A stretch of DNA of 64,000 nucleotides from Amycolatopsis sp. A133 (GCF_031082405.1 NZ_JAVHJU010000023.1:1-64000), one strand, 5' to 3'. Numbered from the stretch's first letter, positions 25,673 to 35,366 are shown. Notes: generated by a model not told the origin, from the sequence alone. Made by a program: numbers and translations.

Positions 25673-26435
25673 CTTCGGACACCCCCAGGTACGCCTCGAT
25701 CACCTTCTGGTTGTTCTGCACCTCGTGCGGCAGCCCTTCTGCGATCTTCTGCCCGAAGTCGAGCACCGCCAGCCGGTCGCTGATGTGCATGACCAGGCCC
25801 ATGTCGTGCTCGATCAGCAGCACCGTGCGGCCGTCGTCCCGGATCTTGCGGATCAGCGCCTGCAGGTCGTTCTTCTCCGCCGGGTTCATGCCGGCGGCCG
25901 GCTCGTCGAGCAGCAGCAGCTTCGGATCGGTCGCGAGCGCCCGCGCGATCTCCAGCCGGCGCTGGTCGCCGTAGGAGAGGTTCTTCGCGACGTTGTGCTC
26001 GACCCGGCCGATGCCGACGAAGTCGAGCAGCTCACGGGCCCGCTCACGGCCGTGCTTCTCTTCCTTGCGGTGCCACGGCAGGCCGAGCGTCGCGCCGATC
26101 GCGCCCGTCTTGTGGTGGGCGTCGACGCCCACCATGACGTTCTCCAGCGCGGTCATGTTGTGGAACAGCCGGATGTTCTGGAACGTCCGGGCGATCCCGC
26201 GCTTGGTGACCTTGAACCGCTTCATGCCGTCGATGCGGTCGCCGTCGAAGCGGACCTGGCCCTCGGTCGGCTGGTAGACGCCGGTGATCACGTTGAACAC
26301 CGTCGTCTTGCCCGCGCCGTTCGGCCCGATGAGGGCGAAGATCTCGCCTTCGTTGATGCTGATGTTGACCTCGCGCAAGGCGGTCACACCGCCGAAGCGC
26401 ATGGTCACGTTGTCGATTTCGAGCATGGTGTTCAC
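25662..26435 (-). CDS. livG: Branched-chain amino acid ABC transporter ATPase LivG
   Basis: A protein of 257 residues. Walker A GPNGAGKTT, FQNIRLFHNMT Q-loop, signature LSYGDQRRLEIARAL, Walker B LLLLDEPAAGMNP, H-loop IEHDMGLVM; the LivG-specific C-terminal stretch IAEGLPHEVQNNQKVIEAYL is present. GTG 26435 is chosen as start: it overlaps the livM stop (GTGA) and has GGAGG seven bases upstream; ATG 26426 is three codons inside. Confidence 0.9.
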
Positions 26436-27559
26436 TTGACGACCTCCGCCGAAGCGTCGGAGTCGGGCCCGGCCACTTCGGCACCCATGGCGCCCATGCC
26501 GCCGGTTCCTTCCCGTAGTTCGGCCTTGCGCTGCCGCGACGGCAGCAGGCCCTCCGGCCGCAGCGCCATCATCAGGACCAGCACGAAACCGAAGATGAGG
26601 ATGCGGTACTCCGACAGGAACCGGAACCGCTCGGGCAGCCACGCGATGACGAACGCGCCGAGGATGACGCCCGGCAGGTTGCCGGAGCCGCCCAGCACGA
26701 CCGCGGCCAGGATGGTCGCGGACAGGATGAACGGGAAGTTGTTCGGCTCGATGAACACGGCCTTGCTGGCGTAGATCGTGCCGGCGAAGCCACCGATCAT
26801 CGCGCCGATCGCGAAGGCGAGCAGCTTGAACTTGAACGTCGGCACGCCCATCAGCTCGGCCGCGTCCTCGTCCTCGCGGATCGCCGCCCACGCCCGCCCG
26901 ACCCGGCTCTTGTGCAGCCGCACCGAGAAGACGACGACGAGCACGATCGCGAACAGCATCAGGTAGTAGTACGGAGCCGGGTCGAGGAAGAACTCGACCC
27001 CGAAGATCGGCTCCGGGTGCGGAACGTTCGTGATGCCGCGAGCCCCGCCGATGGCGTCGGTGTTGTTCGCCGTGATCCGGACGATCTCGCCGAAGCCCAG
27101 GGTCACGATCGCCAGGTAGTCACCCCGTAGCCGGAGTGTCGGCGCGCCGAGGATGACACCGGAGATCGACGCCAGGAAGATGCCGAGCACCACCGTCGGC
27201 CAGTACGACCAGCCGTAGCTCGTCCCGATCGACGCCCAGGTGTAGGCGCCGATCGCGAAGAACGCGACAAAACCGAGGTCGAGCAGGCCGGCGTGGCCGA
27301 CGACGATGTTCAGGCCGACCGCGAGCAGGATGTAGGTCCCGATCGGGAAGATCAGCACCGTCGTCCAGTCCGAGTCCGGCGACATGAACGCGCCGACCCA
27401 GGGGGCGGGCAGGATCAGCGCGAACACGATCAGGGCGATGTAGACGGCGTAACGCTGCCATTGCGGAGCGTCCGCCCACCAGTCCCGCATCCCGTCGACG
27501 GGGTGAAACCCGCTGCGCGCGGGCTTTTCGTTGCCGGTAGCCACTTCTTCGCCCTTCAT
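26432..27559 (-). CDS. livM: Branched-chain amino acid ABC transporter permease LivM
   Basis: A protein of 375 residues with about ten membrane segments. Recognised by HAGLLDLGFVAFFAIGAYTW, LRLRGDYLAIVTLGFGEIVR and AIREDEDAAELMGVPTFKFK, the cytoplasmic loop that contacts the ATPases. An extra soluble N-terminal stretch (about 30 residues) precedes the first helix, and the C-terminus is a charged tail. Overlaps livG and livH by four bases each. Confidence 0.9.
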   Translation of the reverse strand: MKGEEVATGNEKPARSGFHPVDGMRDWWADAPQWQRYAVYIALIVFALILPAPWVGAFMSPDSDWTTVLIFPIGTYILLAVGLNIVVGHAGLLDLGFVAFFAIGAYTWASIGTSYGWSYWPTVVLGIFLASISGVILGAPTLRLRGDYLAIVTLGFGEIVRITANNTDAIGGARGITNVPHPEPIFGVEFFLDPAPYYYLMLFAIVLVVVFSVRLHKSRVGRAWAAIREDEDAAELMGVPTFKFKLLAFAIGAMIGGFAGTIYASKAVFIEPNNFPFILSATILAAVVLGGSGNLPGVILGAFVIAWLPERFRFLSEYRILIFGFVLVLMMALRPEGLLPSRQRKAELREGTGGMGAMGAEVAGPDSDASAEVVK

Positions 27560-28518
27560 GCGCGTGCCCTCTGCAGCGATTCACCGAGGATGCCGGTGGG
27601 CCGGAACATCAGGACCAGCACCAGGACGACGAACGCGGTGACGTCCTTCCAGGCCGAGCCGAGGAAGATGGAGCTCCAGTTCTCGACCAGGCCGAGCACG
27701 ATCCCGCCGAGCAGGGCGCCGCGCAGGTTGCCGATGCCGCCGAGCACCGCGGCGGTGAACGCCTTGATGCCGAGCAGGAAGCCGATGCGGTAGTCGGTGT
27801 TCTCGTACTCCATGACGAACAGGGCGGCCGCGACACCGGCCATGGCCCCGCCGAGCAGGAACGTGATGCGGACGATCCGGTCGATGCTGACACCCATCAG
27901 CACGGCGGCTTCGGGGTCCTGCGCCGTGGCGCGGATACCGCGGCCGATGCGGGTGCGGCTGACCAGCTGGTCCAGCACGACCATCACGATGACCGCGCCG
28001 ACGATCACGAAGACGTGGTCGGTGCGCACGACACCGTTGCCGATCCGGAACAGCTCCTCGTGCGGGACGAACCGCGGCGCGGACTGCTGGACGCGGCCGG
28101 GCTTGTCGAACAGCCACGGGATGATCTTGAGGCCGAAGGCCTCCTGCAGGAACAGCGAGGCGCCGATCGCCGAGATCAGGGCGGCGAGCCGGGTCGCGCC
28201 CTTCTTGCGCAGCGGCCGGTAGGCGAGCTGTTCGAGCACGATCGCCGAGCCGCCGGAGACCAGCGCGGAGGCGACGATCAGCAGGAGCAGGATGCCGATC
28301 ATCGAGAAGATCGTGAACGGCGCCGTCGGCGCGATCGTGACGAGGATGAACAGGGACGTCATCGTCCCGATCATGAAGATTTCGGAGTGTGCGAAGTTGA
28401 TCAGCCTCAGCACGCCGTAGACCATCGTGTAGCCGAGGGCGATGAGGGCGTAGATGGAGCCGGCTACCAGGCCGCCGATGGTGCTGCCCAGAAACTGGCT
28501 CTGCAGATCTTGGAACAT
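27556..28518 (-). CDS. livH: Branched-chain amino acid ABC transporter permease LivH
   Basis: A protein of 320 residues with about eight membrane segments. Diagnostic stretches: GSIYALIALGYTMVYGVLRL, INFAHSEIFMIGT, RATAQDPEAAVLMGVSIDRI, and GIKAFTAAVLGGIGNLRGAL. Forms the channel with LivM. ATG 28518. The 110 bases between livJ and livH contain a large hairpin, so livH may be expressed at a lower level than livJ. Confidence 0.9.
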   Translation of the reverse strand: MFQDLQSQFLGSTIGGLVAGSIYALIALGYTMVYGVLRLINFAHSEIFMIGTMTSLFILVTIAPTAPFTIFSMIGILLLLIVASALVSGGSAIVLEQLAYRPLRKKGATRLAALISAIGASLFLQEAFGLKIIPWLFDKPGRVQQSAPRFVPHEELFRIGNGVVRTDHVFVIVGAVIVMVVLDQLVSRTRIGRGIRATAQDPEAAVLMGVSIDRIVRITFLLGGAMAGVAAALFVMEYENTDYRIGFLLGIKAFTAAVLGGIGNLRGALLGGIVLGLVENWSSIFLGSAWKDVTAFVVLVLVLMFRPTGILGESLQRARA

Positions 28519-28566
28519 GACGTAGTTGCCTTACCTGACGGGGCGAGGATGGTCGCCACATTGGCG

Positions 28567-28608
28567 GGGAGCGGAGGTGCTGTGGTCGTCCACAGCGCCC
28601 CCGCTCCC
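28567..28608 (-). terminator. Hairpin between livJ and livH, probable attenuating terminator or stabiliser
   Basis: An 18-pair stem with one A-C mismatch and one G-T pair, loop TCGT, lies 21 bases after the livJ stop and 48 bases before the livH start. It has no U-run on the livJ strand. Such hairpins after a solute-binding-protein gene usually give partial termination or protect the upstream mRNA, allowing excess binding protein. Confidence 0.65.
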
Positions 28609-28628
28609 GTGAGGTGTTCCGCTATCCG

Positions 28629-29795
28629 TCAGCCGTTGATCTTGGCTTCGGTCGAGGCGCCGAGGTTCTTGATGACCCCGCCGACGACCTGGTACACGTA
28701 GATCGCGTTCGTCTGCGGCTCGCCGTTGTCCTTGAACTTGATCTGCTTCGACGCGCCCTTGAAGTCTTCCGTCTTCAGGAAGTCGTTGATCTTCTCACCG
28801 GTGGTGTTGCCGGCCTTGATCGCGTTGATGAGCGCGGTCGCGGCGTCGTAGCCCTCGGTGGCGTAGATCGCCGGGTCGACGTTGAACTTCGCCTTGTACT
28901 TGGTGGCGAACTCGTTGGCGGCGCCGGCGTCCGGGATGTTGCACGGGCAGCCGATGACGGCGCCTTCACCGGCCGCGGCACCCGCGCCGGAGACCAGCTG
29001 CGGGTCGAGCGAACCGTCACCGGTGGCGAAGATGGCCTTCACGCCGCCGTCGCGGAGCTGCTTGAGCAGGCGGCCGCCCTGGGCGTAGTAACCACCGAAG
29101 GTGATGACGTCCGGGTTGGCGGCCTTGACCTTCTGGACGGTCGAGGAGTAGTCCGACGCGTCCTTGGCGAACTTGTCGCGCTCGGTCGTGATGCCCTTGT
29201 CCTTGAACGTCTTCTCGAACGCGTCCGCGAGGCCGACGCTGTACTCCTGGTCGTCCGAGATGACGAAGGCGTTCTTCGGCGACTTCGCCGTGATGAGGAA
29301 GTTCGCGATGGCCGGGCCCTGGTCGTTGTCGTTCGCGACGACGCGGTGCCAGTACTTCCAGCCGTTCGCGGCGAGGCCCGGGTTGGTCGCCGACGGCGAC
29401 ACGCTCGGGATCTTGCCCTGCTCGAGGACGCCGCCGACGGCCTTCGACTCACCGGAGAACGCCGGGCCGATGAGGGCGGTGATCTTGTCCGTCCCGATCG
29501 CGGTCTGCACCAGAGAGGTGGCCTGCTCCGGCTTGCCCTGGCTGTCGTAGTTCTTCAGCTCGAGCTTCACCTTGGGGTTCGTGGCGTTGTACTCGTCGAT
29601 GGCGAGCTTGGCGCCGTTGTTGGGCGGGATCACGATCCCGGAGTTCTCCCCGGTCAGGTCGCCCATGAACCCGATCTTCAGCGTGCTGCCGTCACCACTG
29701 TTGCTGGACGAGCCGCCGCCACCGGCGCAGCCCGCCAGCGCGAGCGACGTCGCCGCTGCGAGGGCGAGAACCCGTCCAAAACGCACTCCTGACAC
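28629..29795 (-). CDS. livJ: Branched-chain amino acid-binding lipoprotein
   Basis: A protein of 388 residues with lipobox SLALAGC (Cys23), then a Gly/Ser linker and a type I periplasmic-binding fold (LKIGFMGDLTGENSGIVIPP ... ALIGPAFSGESKAV ... NAFVISDDQEYSVGLADAFE). Binds the amino acid outside the membrane and delivers it to LivHM. GTG 29795 has GGGAGG six bases upstream. First gene of the liv operon. Confidence 0.9.
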   Translation of the reverse strand: MSGVRFGRVLALAAATSLALAGCAGGGGSSSNSGDGSTLKIGFMGDLTGENSGIVIPPNNGAKLAIDEYNATNPKVKLELKNYDSQGKPEQATSLVQTAIGTDKITALIGPAFSGESKAVGGVLEQGKIPSVSPSATNPGLAANGWKYWHRVVANDNDQGPAIANFLITAKSPKNAFVISDDQEYSVGLADAFEKTFKDKGITTERDKFAKDASDYSSTVQKVKAANPDVITFGGYYAQGGRLLKQLRDGGVKAIFATGDGSLDPQLVSGAGAAAGEGAVIGCPCNIPDAGAANEFATKYKAKFNVDPAIYATEGYDAATALINAIKAGNTTGEKINDFLKTEDFKGASKQIKFKDNGEPQTNAIYVYQVVGGVIKNLGASTEAKING

Positions 29796-30336
29796 CGACT
29801 ACCTCCCATGACCAACCATCGCCGGTAGGCGTTGCCCCCGACACAGGGGCTAGGTTAGGGCAGGAAGATATCCCTCTCGCCCGTCTTGTGCACAGGCGGC
29901 CTCACTACTCTGTGTCCACATCGTGACGATCGCAACCGACACGAATTGCACGAAAAGGCGAACGATGTTTCGCCACAGGCCGCTGCTGGTCACGCAGCGA
30001 TGCTAAGCATCTCCACTCGTTCTGCGAATGGGTGACAGCCGTGTTTCGGCGGTATGTCATCGCCTATTTCGGGGACCGGTGGGTGGGCCGGTTTCCGGTG
30101 ACCCGCTGTTCACCCTGACGGGGCGGCGGGGGCCCCGGCACCGCCGTAGGGATGCACCTTACGTCCGGTTCGGGCCGCCGAACGGACCACCCCCTCGCCG
30201 CCAGGTCTGCCCGAAAAGCCTCTTTCGGGCACCCGATCGTCACAACCAACGGTTGTCGTGGCCGCCGGAACGGCTGTTGGACCCACCCCGGCTCCCCGCG
30301 GTTGGCTGAGGGCAGCCGAGAGAGAAGGAGAGCGAG
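29796..30336. other. Divergent intergenic region upstream of livJ and the hydrolase gene
   Basis: 541 bases without a convincing gene. The part next to livJ is A/T-richer and should hold the liv promoter, though I see no strong -35/-10 pair. An 8-bp hairpin GCCCGAAA/TTTCGGGC sits near 30208-30229 and ACAACC-AAC-GGTTGT near 30242-30256; either could be an operator. Confidence 0.4.
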
Positions 30337-31107
30337 ATGGCGGGGATGGTCGAGGGGGTCGCGGCGGGGGTGCCGTTCGTGGCGGTGCCGCCGGTGGACC
30401 CGGACGCGCCGGCGGCGCTGGTGGCGGGCTGGCACCTGATGGATGCGCCGGCCGGTGAACGAGCCATGGCCGAGGCCGTCCCGATGGCGGGCCTGCAGGC
30501 GTGGCGCGTCTACTTCGGGCTTCCGCTCTCCGGGGCGCGGCTGCCCGGAGGCGGTCCCGAGGAGGTCTTCCGGCGCGCGAGCGAGGACGCCGTGCTGAAC
30601 GTGTTCGAGCCGGTGACCGAGCAGGCGGCGGCCGAGTTCCCCGCGGCGCTGGCCGAGCTGCGGGACCGGCTGCCGGGCGCGTCCGGCCCGCTCGGGGTGT
30701 TCGGCGGCTCGGCCGGGTCGATCGTGGCGCTCGAGGTGCTGGCCCGCGGCGACACCGGCATCGCGGCCGCGGCGGTGGCCAGCCCGGTCGTCCAGCTGGC
30801 GCCGGTGATCGCCGCCAACGAGCGGCGCTTCGGGGTGACCTACACGTGGACGGAGCGGTCCCGCGCGGTCGCGGCGCGTTACGACTACGTGGACCGCGCC
30901 GCCGAGCTGACGGTGCCGCTGCTGCTGGTCGCGGGGGCGGACGACGACATCGCCGTGCGCGAGCCGGCGGAGGCGCTGCACGGGAAGCTGGGGGCCGAGC
31001 TGGTGACGGTGGACGGGATGGCGCACGAGTTCCCGCCGGGGACGCCGGCCGCGGCCGGCGTCGACGCCGCCTTCACCGAGTGGTTCGCGCGGCGGTTGCG
31101 AGGCTGA
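30337..31107 (+). CDS. Alpha/beta hydrolase
   Basis: A protein of 256 residues. Nucleophile elbow GVFGGSAGSIVALEV, acid in LLLVAGADDDIAV, and His in DGMAHEFPPG give the catalytic triad. Probably a cytoplasmic esterase; no signal peptide. AAGGAG is seven bases before ATG 30337. Its 3' end overlaps the convergent LysR gene by 35 bases. Confidence 0.8.
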   Translation: MAGMVEGVAAGVPFVAVPPVDPDAPAALVAGWHLMDAPAGERAMAEAVPMAGLQAWRVYFGLPLSGARLPGGGPEEVFRRASEDAVLNVFEPVTEQAAAEFPAALAELRDRLPGASGPLGVFGGSAGSIVALEVLARGDTGIAAAAVASPVVQLAPVIAANERRFGVTYTWTERSRAVAARYDYVDRAAELTVPLLLVAGADDDIAVREPAEALHGKLGAELVTVDGMAHEFPPGTPAAAGVDAAFTEWFARRLRG

Positions 31108-32044
31108 CGTCGTCGGCCGGCAGCCAGGCGTGTTCCGGGTCGTAGGCGCACCAGTCCTCTTCGCGGCTGGTGCGCCCGGCCACGGCCAAGAGCCGCCGCA
31201 GGGCCGGGTGTGCCTTGCCGCGGCGCCAGACCAGCGACCACGGGAACAACGGTGACGGCTCGAACGGCAGCACCTTGAGGTTGAGGTCCGGCGCCAGTTC
31301 CATGTCGGCGCCGGCGAGGGTGACGCGCCGCTTGCCGTACCGCGTCTGCTCGAGCGTGTGCCGCAGGTCGTAGCTGACGCCGGAGTCGTCGATCGGCACG
31401 CCGAACCCCTCGCACAGCTCCCGCAGGTAGGACAGCCATTCGGCGGGCCCGCCGAGCCCCGGCAGCCAGATCCCGTCGGCGCGCAGCTCCTCGAGCCGCA
31501 GCACGTCCTGCACGGCCAGGGGGTGCTCCGGGGCGAGCAGGGCGACCAGCGGCTCGAGCCGGACCGGCCGGTGCTCCAGCTCGTCCGGCAGCGGCCGCCC
31601 GCAGCCGGACACCCGGCCGAAGGCGGCGTCGAGTTCTCCGCACAGCAGCGGGTCGATCGCGTTCGCGAACCCGCGGCCGGCGACCCGGTCGATGCGCAGC
31701 CCCGGCTCGTGCGCCGCGAGCCGGCGGAGCAGGAACATGGGGGAGAGCCGGTGGTCGACGAGGTCGAGGCGCAGCGGCCGGTCGTCGGCGCCCATGGCGG
31801 CCACCGCGGCGTCGGCCACCCGCACCAGCTCGCGCGCGTGCGGGAGGAAGCGCTCGCCGTCGGCGGTCAGCTCGACCGAGCGGGGCGTGCGCAGGAACAA
31901 CGGCGTCGCGAGCGCGTCTTCGAGCTTCCGGATCCGCTTCGACAGCGCCTGCTGCGTGAGGAACAGCGCCTGGGCGGCCCGCCCGAAGTGCCGCTGTTCC
32001 GCGGTTGTCACGAACGCCCGGACCTGGGCGACGTCGAGGTCCAC
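31073..32044 (-). CDS. LysR-family transcriptional regulator
   Basis: A protein of 323 residues. N-terminal winged helix (VRAFVTTAEQRHFGRAAQAL ... SKRIRKLEDALATPLFLRT) and a substrate-binding domain from about 90. GTG start at 32044, four bases after the thioesterase stop, so it is probably co-transcribed with it. A target could be the convergent hydrolase or the thioesterase itself. Confidence 0.85.
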   Translation of the reverse strand: MDLDVAQVRAFVTTAEQRHFGRAAQALFLTQQALSKRIRKLEDALATPLFLRTPRSVELTADGERFLPHARELVRVADAAVAAMGADDRPLRLDLVDHRLSPMFLLRRLAAHEPGLRIDRVAGRGFANAIDPLLCGELDAAFGRVSGCGRPLPDELEHRPVRLEPLVALLAPEHPLAVQDVLRLEELRADGIWLPGLGGPAEWLSYLRELCEGFGVPIDDSGVSYDLRHTLEQTRYGKRRVTLAGADMELAPDLNLKVLPFEPSPLFPWSLVWRRGKAHPALRRLLAVAGRTSREEDWCAYDPEHAWLPADDVSLATAARTTR

Positions 32045-32048
32045 CGGC

Positions 32049-32489
32049 TCAGGCGCCCGGCGGCCGGTCCCGGACCACGCAGGTGAGCCGGGCGGTGCAG
32101 GTGCGGCGGCCCTCGTCGTCGGTCAGCACGATCTCCGCGGTGATCGTGCCGCGGCCGACGTGCAGCGGGGTCGCCACGCCGGTGACGGTGCCGGAGCGGA
32201 CGGCCCGGTGGTGCGTGCAGGACAGCTCCAGCCCCATCGCCGCGCGGCCGGGGCCGGCGTTGAGCGCGGCGACCGTCGAGCCCAGCGCTTCGGCGAGGAC
32301 GGCGTTGGCGCCGCCGTGCAGCAGGCCGTACGGCTGGAGGTTGCCCTCGACGGGGATCGTGCCGACCACCCGCTCGGCCGTCGCCTCCAGCAGCTTCATC
32401 CCGATCTTGTCGTTCAGCTGCTGGTCCGCCGCCGCCGGGTCGATCCCCGACAGCCGCTCCACGTCGATGGGGGCGGCACTGTCCGTCAC
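32049..32489 (-). CDS. PaaI-type hotdog thioesterase
   Basis: A protein of 146 residues. Hotdog signature N-x-x-x-x-G-x-x-H-G-G in GNLQPYGLLHGGANAVLAE with the acidic residue on the following helix, plus a beta strand TGVATPLHVGRGTI. Hydrolyses acyl-CoA thioesters in the cytoplasm. GTG 32489 has GGAG six bases upstream. It is divergent from polA. Confidence 0.85.
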   Translation of the reverse strand: MTDSAAPIDVERLSGIDPAAADQQLNDKIGMKLLEATAERVVGTIPVEGNLQPYGLLHGGANAVLAEALGSTVAALNAGPGRAAMGLELSCTHHRAVRSGTVTGVATPLHVGRGTITAEIVLTDDEGRRTCTARLTCVVRDRPPGA

Positions 32490-32538
32490 ACAAAGCTCCT
32501 GTTCCTATGCGACACGTAAGAGTGTCGGACCCTCAGCC

Positions 32539-32552
32539 TAGACTCGGGCTCG
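32539..32552 (+). promoter_or_regulatory. Probable -10 box of a leaderless polA transcript
   Basis: TAGACT at 32539-32544 is followed after seven bases by the GTG at 32552, so transcription would start at or next to the start codon. No ribosome site is present. A -35 is not obvious. Confidence 0.5.
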
Positions 32553-35293
32553 TGAGCCCGAGTGAGAAGACGACCGTTGCCAACGCCACAGGAAACACCG
32601 GTGTCGCCGAGCGGCCCAAGCTGCTGCTGATCGACGGCCATTCGATGGCCTACCGCGCGTTCTTCGCCTTGCCCGCGGAGAACTTCAAGACGAAGACCGG
32701 TCAGGTCACGAACGCGGTCTTCGGCTTCACCTCGATGCTCATCAACCTGCTGCGCGACGAAGCGCCGACCCACCTGGCGGTGGCGTTCGACCTCTCGCGC
32801 AAGACGTTCCGCTCGGAGACCTACGCCGACTACAAGGCGAACCGCAGCTCGACGCCGGACGAGTTCCGCGGCCAGGTGGACCTGGTCAAGGAGGTCCTCG
32901 ACGTGCTCGGCATCCCGTCGCTGGTGAAGGAGAACTTCGAAGCCGACGACATCATCGCCACGCTCACCACGCAGGCGACGGCGGACGGCTTCGACGTCCT
33001 CATCTGCACCGGCGACCGCGACGCGCTGCAGCTGGTCAACGAGCAGGTCACCGTGCTGTACCCGAAGCGCGGCGTCTCGGAGATGACCCGGTTCACCCCG
33101 GACGCCGTCGAAGAGAAGTACGGGCTCACCCCGCGCCAGTACCCGGATTTCGCCGCGCTGCGCGGCGACCCGTCGGACAACCTGCCGAGCATCCCGGGCG
33201 TCGGCGAGAAGACCGCGGCCAAGTGGATCCGGCAGTTCGGCTCGCTCGACGACCTGATCGACCGCGTGGACGAGGTGAAGGGCAAGGTCGGGGACGCGCT
33301 GCGGGCGCACCTCAGCGCCGTCCAGCTCAACCGCCAGCTCACCGAGCTGATCCGCGACGTCGAGCTGGAGATCGCGCCGTCGGGGCTGGAACTGCGCCCG
33401 TGGGACCGCGAAGCGGTGCACGCGCTGTTCGACGAGCTGGAGTTCCGCGTCCTGCGCGACCGGCTGTTCGCGACGCTGCAGAGCGCCGAGCCGGAAGCCG
33501 ACGAAGGCTTCGAGGTCTCGGGTTCGGCGCTCGCGCCCGGCGCGCTGGGCGCGTGGCTGTCGGCGCACGCGGGCGCGGGCGAGCCGGTGGCGCTGGCCTT
33601 CCGTACCGTGGGCACGTCGGTCCGCTCCGACCTGCGCGCGATCGCCTTCGCGACGGCCGACGGCGAAGGCGCGTACGTGGACGTCACGGCCATGGACCAG
33701 GCCGACGACGCGGCGCTGGCCGCCTGGCTCGCCGAACCAGGGATCCGCAAGACCGGCCACGACCTCAAGGGCCCGCTGCACGCGATCCACGCCCGCGGCT
33801 GGGGCCTCGCCGGGCTCGCCATGGACACCGCGCTGGCCGCCTACCTGGTCCGGCCCGGGCAGCGGACGTTCGAGCTGGACGACCTCGCGCTGCGCTACCT
33901 GCACCGTGAGCTGCGCTCGGAGACCGACGGCGGCGACGGGCAGCTGTCGCTGCTCGACGGCGGCGCGGAAGGCCTGGAGCAGAAGGAGATCCAGGACGAG
34001 CTGGTCAAGGCCCGCGCGATCTTCGAGCTGGCCGGCGCGCTCGACAAGGAGCTCGAGCAGATCGGCGGCGCGAAGCTGCTCGCCGAGCTGGAGCTGCCGC
34101 TGCTGGAAGTGATCACCGAGGTGGAGATCGCCGGCGTCGCCGTCGACCTCGAGCAGCTGACTTCGCTGGAGGCGCACTACCTTTCGCGGGTCACGCAGGC
34201 CGCCGAAGAGGCGTACGCGGTGATCGGCAAGCAGATCAACCTCGGCTCGCCGAAGCAGCTGCAGGTCGTGCTGTTCGACGAGCTCGGCATGCCGAAGACC
34301 AAGCGCACGAAGACCGGCTACACCACCGACGCCGAGGCGCTGCAGGGTCTGTTCGAGAAGACCGAGCACCCGTTCCTGCAGCACATGCTGGAGCACCGCG
34401 ACGCGACCAAGCTGCGCACCACGGTCGAGGGGCTGATCAAGTCCGTCGCCGACGACGGCCGCATCCACACCACGCTGCTGCAGACGATCGCGGCCACCGG
34501 GCGGCTTTCCTCGACCGAGCCGAACCTGCAGAACATCCCGGTGCGCACCGAAGAAGGCCGCCGCATCCGCGACGCCTTCGTCGTCGGCCAGGGCTACACC
34601 GAGCTGATGACCGCGGACTACAGCCAGATCGAAATGCGGATCATGGCGCACCTCTCGAAGGACGAGGGGCTCATCGAGGCGTTCAACAGCGGCGAGGACC
34701 TGCACACGTTCGTGGCGTCGCGGGCGTTCTCGCTGCCGCCGGAGGAGATCACGCCGGAGCTGCGCTACCGCGTCAAGGCGATGTCGTACGGTCTCGCCTA
34801 CGGCCTGTCGGCGTACGGGCTTTCGCAGCAGCTGCGGATCTCCACCGAAGAGGCCAAGTCCCAGATGGAGGCCTACTTCGCCCGCTTCGGCGGCATCAGC
34901 GACTACCTCCACTCGGTCGTCGGCGAAGCGGCCAAGTGCGGCTACACGGAGACGATCTTCGGCCGCCGCCGCTACCTGCCGGACCTCAACAGCGACAACC
35001 GCCAGCGCCGCGAGATGGCCGAGCGCATGGCCCTCAACGCCCCGATCCAGGGCAGTGCGGCCGACATCATCAAGGTCGCGATGCTGAACGTCCACCGCGC
35101 GCTGGTCGAGGCGAAGCTGAAGAGCCGGATCCTGCTGCAGGTCCACGACGAACTGGTGCTGGAAGTCGCGGACGGGGAGAAGGAGCAGCTGGAGAAGCTG
35201 GTCCGCGACGGCATGGGCTCGGCCTACGACCTGGCCGTGCCGCTCGAGGTGTCGGTCGGCTACGGCCGGTCGTGGAACGAAGCCGCGCACTGA
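32552..35293 (+). CDS. polA: DNA polymerase I
   Basis: A protein of 913 residues. 5'-3' exonuclease domain about 1-300 (LLLIDGHSMAYRAFFALP, FEADDIIATL, CTGDRDALQLV, GDPSDNLPSIPGVGEKTA); 3'-5' exonuclease-like domain about 320-500; polymerase domain to the end with motif A DYSQIEMRIMAHLSKDE (about 689), motif B YRVKAMSYGLAYGLSAYGL and motif C VHDELVLEV (about 864). The proofreading domain has ALAFRTVG where DxE would be, so it is probably inactive, as in other actinobacterial PolA. Start: GTG 32552, leaderless. Confidence 0.95.
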   Translation: MSPSEKTTVANATGNTGVAERPKLLLIDGHSMAYRAFFALPAENFKTKTGQVTNAVFGFTSMLINLLRDEAPTHLAVAFDLSRKTFRSETYADYKANRSSTPDEFRGQVDLVKEVLDVLGIPSLVKENFEADDIIATLTTQATADGFDVLICTGDRDALQLVNEQVTVLYPKRGVSEMTRFTPDAVEEKYGLTPRQYPDFAALRGDPSDNLPSIPGVGEKTAAKWIRQFGSLDDLIDRVDEVKGKVGDALRAHLSAVQLNRQLTELIRDVELEIAPSGLELRPWDREAVHALFDELEFRVLRDRLFATLQSAEPEADEGFEVSGSALAPGALGAWLSAHAGAGEPVALAFRTVGTSVRSDLRAIAFATADGEGAYVDVTAMDQADDAALAAWLAEPGIRKTGHDLKGPLHAIHARGWGLAGLAMDTALAAYLVRPGQRTFELDDLALRYLHRELRSETDGGDGQLSLLDGGAEGLEQKEIQDELVKARAIFELAGALDKELEQIGGAKLLAELELPLLEVITEVEIAGVAVDLEQLTSLEAHYLSRVTQAAEEAYAVIGKQINLGSPKQLQVVLFDELGMPKTKRTKTGYTTDAEALQGLFEKTEHPFLQHMLEHRDATKLRTTVEGLIKSVADDGRIHTTLLQTIAATGRLSSTEPNLQNIPVRTEEGRRIRDAFVVGQGYTELMTADYSQIEMRIMAHLSKDEGLIEAFNSGEDLHTFVASRAFSLPPEEITPELRYRVKAMSYGLAYGLSAYGLSQQLRISTEEAKSQMEAYFARFGGISDYLHSVVGEAAKCGYTETIFGRRRYLPDLNSDNRQRREMAERMALNAPIQGSAADIIKVAMLNVHRALVEAKLKSRILLQVHDELVLEVADGEKEQLEKLVRDGMGSAYDLAVPLEVSVGYGRSWNEAAH

Positions 35294-35300
35294 CTGTGAC

Positions 35301-35348
35301 ATCCGGGGCTCCGCCCCGGGCCGGGGGCTTCGCCACCCGGACCCCCGC
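35301..35348. repeat. GC-rich palindromic intergenic unit after polA
   Basis: Two adjacent hairpins: CCGGGGC-TCC-GCCCCGG and GGGGG...CCCCC around CTTCGCCACCCGGA. The combination CCGGGGCTCCGCCCCGG plus GGGGGCTTCGCCACCCGG resembles a dispersed palindromic unit common in actinomycete intergenic DNA (from memory). It can also act as the polA terminator. Confidence 0.5.
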
Positions 35349-35366
35349 AAGCAGGTCGCTCAGCGT

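Noticed and set aside
30064..31026. Minus-strand frame over the alpha/beta hydrolase
   Set aside because: No motifs; the plus strand has a ribosome site and a catalytic triad.
32486..35350. Very long open frame antisense to polA
   Set aside because: Low-complexity, Arg/Gln/Leu-rich translation; the opposite strand encodes all PolA motifs. High GC produces such shadows.
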